A stretch of DNA of 13,260 bases, taken from positions 404 to 13,663 of the forward strand of contig PLMF01000344.1 of NCBI GenBank assembly GCA_003142355.1, written 5' to 3'. Source of the DNA: Bryobacterales bacterium (GTDB taxonomy: Bacteria; Acidobacteriota; Terriglobia; Bryobacterales; Bryobacteraceae). Within the stretch, counting starts at the first letter, position 1. Each line of letters starts with the position of its first letter. The translations under genes and the position numbers were made by a program. Positions 12,977-13,260 of the stretch are shown piece after piece. Below the pieces are notes generated by a model. That model made no database searches and was not told the origin of the DNA. It saw nothing but the letters and a program-made list of their open reading frames with translations.

Positions 12977-13260
12977 ATGGCCCGAAGCACGAGCGGATTG
13001 AAACGGCTGAGCCGGAGCGCGGCCATAGGTGTGTTCCTTTCGGCCGCGGCCATTCTTGGATTCACTTGCCTGGCGCTGCAATCGACCGTCTGGAAGGAAT
13101 CCCGGACCCCGGAGCCGCCCGAGCCTCTTTATACCAAGCTGCCGGACGTTGACTTGAGCGGCGTGCCCCCGGAGAAATTGGGAGCGCTGCTCAAGAAGCT
13201 CAACACGCAGCGCTGTCCCTGCGATTGCAACCGGACGATCGCCAGTTGCCGGAACAACCA
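12977..13260 (+). CDS. Membrane-anchored Cys-motif protein (3' end outside window)
   Basis: The first 94 residues are visible. A basic start (MARSTSGLKRLSRS) is followed by a hydrophobic segment at about residues 15-35 (AAIGVFLSAAAILGFTCLAL), a signal anchor or uncleaved signal. A Pro/Glu-rich linker (RTPEPPEPLYTK) leads to a helix PPEKLGALLKKLNT and then QRCPCDCNRTIASCRNN with Cys80, 82, 84 and 91. A short LN..(C)PC.C..T.A.CR segment of this kind occurs, to my recollection, at the N-terminal side of some exported thioredoxin-fold proteins of Acidobacteriota and delta-proteobacteria; the domain after it lies outside the window, so no function is assigned. ATG 12977 lacks a Shine-Dalgarno sequence; upstream codons are open but contain no better start. 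It is divergent from the kinase gene across 112 bp. Confidence 0.68.
   Translation, partial: MARSTSGLKRLSRSAAIGVFLSAAAILGFTCLALQSTVWKESRTPEPPEPLYTKLPDVDLSGVPPEKLGALLKKLNTQRCPCDCNRTIASCRNN

Noticed and set aside
1..13260. tRNA, rRNA, CRISPR array, phage or intact insertion sequence
   Set aside because: Looked for by eye on both strands; no regularly spaced repeats, no transposase or integrase motifs and no cloverleaf-like segments were seen.

Overview
The window is GC-rich, densely coding bacterial DNA. The gene set includes secreted sugar-active enzymes, two DUF362 proteins with twin-arginine-like leaders, a secreted bicupin, paired lactate permeases and a LytS-like kinase. Together with remnants of sialate O-acetylesterase, SMP-30 and beta-helix proteins, this resembles soil Acidobacteriota of the Bryobacterales/Solibacter type. 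That placement is inferred from gene content; there is no rRNA or other marker gene in the window.

Layout. 1-1755 (+): most of a GH10 endo-xylanase with an N-terminal carbohydrate-binding-like module, cut by the left edge. 1756-2814: no intact gene, but a C-terminal piece of a type-B carboxylesterase (-), a C-terminal piece of a sialate O-acetylesterase (+) joined to it head to head, and a short unassigned protein-like stretch. 2815-6121 (-): a same-strand run transcribed right to left, namely a DUF362 protein with a C-terminal jelly-roll-like domain, a secreted bicupin, an SMP-30/gluconolactonase remnant with its middle missing, and a small exported alpha/beta-barrel (ABM-like) protein. 6144-7163 (+): a second, divergent DUF362 protein whose start is only 22 bp from the first. 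7164-7685: no intact gene, but a fragment of a right-handed beta-helix protein (-) and an unassigned open frame. 7686-9305 (-) and 9385-11037 (+): two divergent paralogous L-lactate permeases. 11080-12864 (-): a membrane histidine kinase of the LytS/YehU type, convergent with the second permease across a hairpin. 12977-13260 (+): the start of a membrane-anchored protein with a C-x-C-x-C motif, cut by the right edge.

How it fits together. The left part concerns plant or polysaccharide breakdown outside the cytoplasm. The middle part is a small set of exported or periplasmic proteins of unknown joint role. The right part imports a short 2-hydroxy-carboxylate (lactate or glycolate) and may sense a signal at the membrane. 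No lactate-oxidising enzyme and no response regulator lie within the window, so these functional links are not shown.

The most unusual aspects are (i) several gene remnants in the gaps between intact genes, two of which look like products of simple internal deletions, (ii) the divergent DUF362 pair with an overlapping, symmetric -10 region that predicts leaderless or nearly leaderless transcripts, and (iii) the head-to-head permease duplication whose two start regions share sequence. I see no tRNA, rRNA, CRISPR array, phage gene or intact insertion sequence.
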